Assembly (NCBI RefSeq): GCF_022531965.1
Contig: NZ_CP092831.1
Span: 2,737,001-2,801,000, forward strand
Direction: 5' to 3'
From: Paenibacillus peoriae
Lineage (GTDB): Bacteria > Bacillota > Bacilli > Paenibacillales > Paenibacillaceae
Length of the DNA stretch: 64,000 nt
Both the position numbers and the translations under genes were made by a program. The notes below the pieces were generated by a model, which saw only the letters and a list, made by a program, of their open reading frames with translations, was not told the origin of the DNA and made no database searches. Positions within the stretch are counted from its first letter, which is position 1; each line of letters starts with the position of its first letter. Below, in pieces: positions 61,229 to 64,000 of the stretch.

Positions 61229-62635
61229 ATGATTAAGGTATTGATAGTGGATGACGATAAATTAGTACGAAAAGGAATAAGCTCTGCGATGCCGTGGAAC
61301 GAGTTCAATATGGAGGTTGTAGGAGAAGCAAGTAACGGGTTGAAAGCACTGGATTTTCTGAAAGCCCAACCGGTCGATCTGATGTTGACGGATCTCGCGA
61401 TGCCGGTGATGTCAGGTATTGAACTGATGCGAGCTGCAAGGCAGCTCTATCCAGAACTACATATTGTCGTATTAACACTGCATCAAGATTTCGATTATAT
61501 CCAGGAAGCGCTCAGACTTGGAGCCATCGACTATATAGCCAAAGTTCAGCTCGAGAAGGAGCAATTCGAACACGTGCTGCATCGAATACATGCTCGGATT
61601 GACGAGCTGGCGAATACAAGACGAAAGCTGCCTCTGCTAAGTGAGACCAATGTCCATTATCGCCATGTGTATGCACTTGTTTCACTGGATCGCAAGTCAG
61701 GACAGAGCTGGCCGATTGAACTGACATCCAATGTAGACGAGATCCGATGGGAGGTTGAACGGAACTGTTGGATGTGGACGGCACCCATGGACGTAGAGGA
61801 TCAGCTGTTCCATAAACTGAAGGAATCCCTGGATCAAGTTCCCCAAGGCGCCTTGCTGGTTATATCCGATGTACAAGACCGAACATGGTCGCAAATCCAA
61901 AACTGGATTATGAATTATACAGAAACGTCCTTATTCTATGCATACAACCCTTATGATCCTGTCATTGCCGTTTCGATGGATGTGGAGGACTCTTTTCCAA
62001 TAGAACCGAAGGATGAAGACATGGATTGTATTAAGCAAAGTTGGTTCCTATCACCATGGACCCACAACGATAGTTACTACAACCAACTGATTGAACAGCT
62101 CAAATCACTAAGACTGCATAAAGGCCAGCTGATGGGATTGCTATACTCTATAGTTATGGAATGGAATCACCTTTTTGCCCAGACTACGCTGGGTAGAATC
62201 TCAATGATCCATTCTTTTCAATCCTGGTACGAGGTAGAAGAGTGGATCAAGCAGACCTCTGAGGGCATTCGTAAGTCAGATGAACAGACTTCGTATTCAC
62301 AGGAAATTGTAGACGCCGTGAAAAAAGCGATTATGATCATGCACAATGATTTGGACCAAGCTTTTACAGCTTCAGGTCTGTCCCAGCAACTGAACATCAG
62401 CCGAAGCTATTTCAGTCAATGCTTCAAGGATCTGATGGGGAAAACCTTTAATGAGTACTCCCGATTTATACGAATAGAGAAGTCTAAAGAGTATTTATTG
62501 AATACAAACAACACGATTTTCTGGATTGCGGAGCGAGTGGGTTATACGGATGAAAAATATTTCAGCCGAATTTTTCGCGAATTGACAGGTCTGCTACCAA
62601 GCGAATATCGACACCTCGGCAGAGGGGATAAATAG
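61229..62635 (+). CDS. YesN-like response regulator with AraC DNA-binding domain
   Basis: The protein begins MIKVLIVDDD and has Asp55 as phospho-acceptor (DLMLTDLAMPVMSG), a long middle region without clear motifs, and two C-terminal AraC helix-turn-helix units (SGLSQQLNISRSYFSQCFKD; WIAERVGYTDEKYFSRIF). A TTG at 61223, better spaced from AGGAGA, would add two residues (469 versus 471 codons including stop). It is the partner of the preceding kinase and probably activates the downstream solute-binding protein operon. Confidence 0.93.
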   Translation: MIKVLIVDDDKLVRKGISSAMPWNEFNMEVVGEASNGLKALDFLKAQPVDLMLTDLAMPVMSGIELMRAARQLYPELHIVVLTLHQDFDYIQEALRLGAIDYIAKVQLEKEQFEHVLHRIHARIDELANTRRKLPLLSETNVHYRHVYALVSLDRKSGQSWPIELTSNVDEIRWEVERNCWMWTAPMDVEDQLFHKLKESLDQVPQGALLVISDVQDRTWSQIQNWIMNYTETSLFYAYNPYDPVIAVSMDVEDSFPIEPKDEDMDCIKQSWFLSPWTHNDSYYNQLIEQLKSLRLHKGQLMGLLYSIVMEWNHLFAQTTLGRISMIHSFQSWYEVEEWIKQTSEGIRKSDEQTSYSQEIVDAVKKAIMIMHNDLDQAFTASGLSQQLNISRSYFSQCFKDLMGKTFNEYSRFIRIEKSKEYLLNTNNTIFWIAERVGYTDEKYFSRIFRELTGLLPSEYRHLGRGDK

Positions 62636-62682
62636 CGTACTCTCCCAGATGACCAATAAACCGGGCGAAAGAGGGGAAAGCG

Positions 62683-64000
62683 ATGATTAAGAAGATGGCT
62701 GCATGTGTTCTTGTCGTCAGCTTAATTGCAGTGACCGTATATTTCAGCAAACCATACTTCCGGGAATCGCCAATGGGACCAACGAAAACAATCTCGGACA
62801 CTGCCGCTGCCGATCCATTTGGGAAATATGAACATCCCGTTTCCATCCGACTGGGATATGCGGTAGACCCAACAGGCGCGGATCTCTCTGGAGGAGAAAC
62901 ACTTGAGAAGAATATATGGAAAACGGTGATTAAACAAAACCTTAACATTGATGTCCAGGTATTATGGCAGGTATCGAAGGAAAATCTGAGTCAGAAAATC
63001 GACCTGGCTATCGCCAGCAATGATCTGCCGGATGCCATGATTGTAAATCAGCTGCAGCTGAACGAGATGATCAAGGCTGGTGAAATTGAAGATCTAACCG
63101 AGGCATACAATAGCAGCGCATCACCGGAAATAAAAAAAATTATTGATAGCACAAACGGATTGGCTATGGAACAAGTGACCTTCGCTGGCAAGATAATGGC
63201 TGTTCCTTCTGTGACAGCGGAAGACTTCAGCATGCTCTGGATTCGACAGGATTGGCTGGACCGTCTTGGACTGAAACCGCCGAAAACGGTAGATGATCTG
63301 GAAGCTATCGCCAAGGCCTTTGTGGAGAATGACCCAGATGGAAACAGTAAGCGGGATACGATTGGCCTTGCTTCAAGCACTGGACTGTATAACGATTTCA
63401 ACAACAGTGCTTTTTCTTTTGATCTAACGCCAATCTTCGCAGCATATGGATCTTTTCCGGGATATTGGCTGAGCAAAGATGGAAAACCTGTATACGGTTC
63501 GGTTCTACCGGAAACGAAGGACGCCTTGGTCAAACTGCGTGAAATGTACGCCAAAGGCCTTCTCGATCCAGAACTGGGTCTCCGCAAAGAAGCGGAAGAA
63601 ACAGTTATTAACGGTCAGGCGGGGATGTTCTTTCAAGGTTTTTATGCTGGGTACTGGCCCCTTCCGAGCGCTTGGCAGAACGAGCCGGAGGCGAACTGGC
63701 AAGCATACGCACTCCCACTGGATGCAAACGGTGCATACCATGTGAAGGTGCATAATCCGTCAAGTTTATTCTTGGTGGTACGAAAAGGATATGCTCATCC
63801 CGAAGCGATCATAAAAATTAACAATCTGTACCTTCGTGATGAGTTCAAGTACGGTACGCGTTTTATGCTGGGCCGCAATTTCTTAGCTCCGACAGATGAA
63901 GCACGATTTGAAACAAAGGCCGCGCAGGATATTCTGATGGGAACCAAAACACCCGCCGATTTCAAGGACAAGTCTGAATACAAATTGCTGGAAAATTTGG
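62683..64000 (+). CDS. Extracellular solute-binding protein (sugar ABC transporter), partial
   Basis: About 439 codons are present before the window ends. An N-terminal hydrophobic stretch (VLVVSLIAVTVYFS) is followed by the family-1 binding fold: ENLSQKIDLAIASNDLPDAM, then LWIRQDWLDRLGLKPPKTVD, DPDGNSKRDTIGL and GQAGMFF. These LipO-type proteins bind oligosaccharides for ABC uptake. No lipobox cysteine follows the hydrophobic segment, so it may stay anchored by that helix rather than by lipid, which is unusual. AGGGGAAA precedes the ATG. It lies 48 bases after the regulator gene; permease genes are expected beyond the window. Confidence 0.88.
   Translation, partial: MIKKMAACVLVVSLIAVTVYFSKPYFRESPMGPTKTISDTAAADPFGKYEHPVSIRLGYAVDPTGADLSGGETLEKNIWKTVIKQNLNIDVQVLWQVSKENLSQKIDLAIASNDLPDAMIVNQLQLNEMIKAGEIEDLTEAYNSSASPEIKKIIDSTNGLAMEQVTFAGKIMAVPSVTAEDFSMLWIRQDWLDRLGLKPPKTVDDLEAIAKAFVENDPDGNSKRDTIGLASSTGLYNDFNNSAFSFDLTPIFAAYGSFPGYWLSKDGKPVYGSVLPETKDALVKLREMYAKGLLDPELGLRKEAEETVINGQAGMFFQGFYAGYWPLPSAWQNEPEANWQAYALPLDANGAYHVKVHNPSSLFLVVRKGYAHPEAIIKINNLYLRDEFKYGTRFMLGRNFLAPTDEARFETKAAQDILMGTKTPADFKDKSEYKLLENL

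Overview
The window looks like chromosomal DNA of a Gram-positive, spore-forming Firmicute of the genus Paenibacillus, most likely the P. polymyxa group. The reasons are a giant lipopeptide synthetase with several diaminobutyrate (Dab) modules, two secreted CBM26-bearing alpha-amylases, Bacillus-type regulators (YesM/YesN-like pair, KdpDE), AGGAGG-type ribosome binding sites and TTG starts. No sequence search was possible, so family names rest on recognised motifs.

Region 1 (1-1600) is an AT-rich stretch without an intact gene. It is followed by the frameshifted 3' end of an unidentified gene that overlaps the next start by ATGA.

Region 2 (1601-43813) is a single gene for a 14,070-residue nonribosomal peptide synthetase (NRPS). 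It has ten complete modules plus a terminal condensation (C) domain. Epimerase (E) domains sit in modules 1-5 and 8. Pocket residues read by eye predict acyl-Gly-D-Dab-Gly-D-Ser-D-(aromatic, probably Trp)-L-Ser-L-Dab-D-Dab-L-(Ile/Val)-L-Glu and then a missing acceptor. This is the order and stereochemistry of residues 1-10 of the tridecaptins, closest to what I recall of the B type. There is no thioesterase, a terminator-like hairpin follows the stop by about 30 bases, and no partner NRPS occurs in the next 20 kb. Modules 11-13 must be encoded elsewhere or be lost.

Region 3 (43814-48700) is a patchwork of small genes and gene debris. It holds a DMT transporter tail, a YczE-like membrane protein divergent from a MarR regulator with a paired operator, a PaiA-like acetyltransferase, a guanidine-I riboswitch driving a YkkC/YkkD guanidinium exporter, a PucR-type regulator broken by two frameshifts, and an epoxide hydrolase tail. 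The yczE-marR-paiA part is visibly more AT-rich than the rest and may be acquired DNA.

Region 4 (49009-54880) carries two divergent secreted GH13 alpha-amylases. Each promoter side has a GCAANCGNTTGC LacI-family operator and a cre-like site, suggesting shared maltodextrin induction and catabolite repression. The second amylase has lost a C-terminal domain by a stop codon and a frameshift. A short tyrosyl-tRNA synthetase fragment lies downstream.

Region 5 (55144-64000) contains kdpD-kdpE without kdpFABC, a small predicted membrane-anchored protein of unknown function, and a YesM-like kinase with a YesN/AraC-like regulator followed by a sugar-type solute-binding protein cut by the window end.
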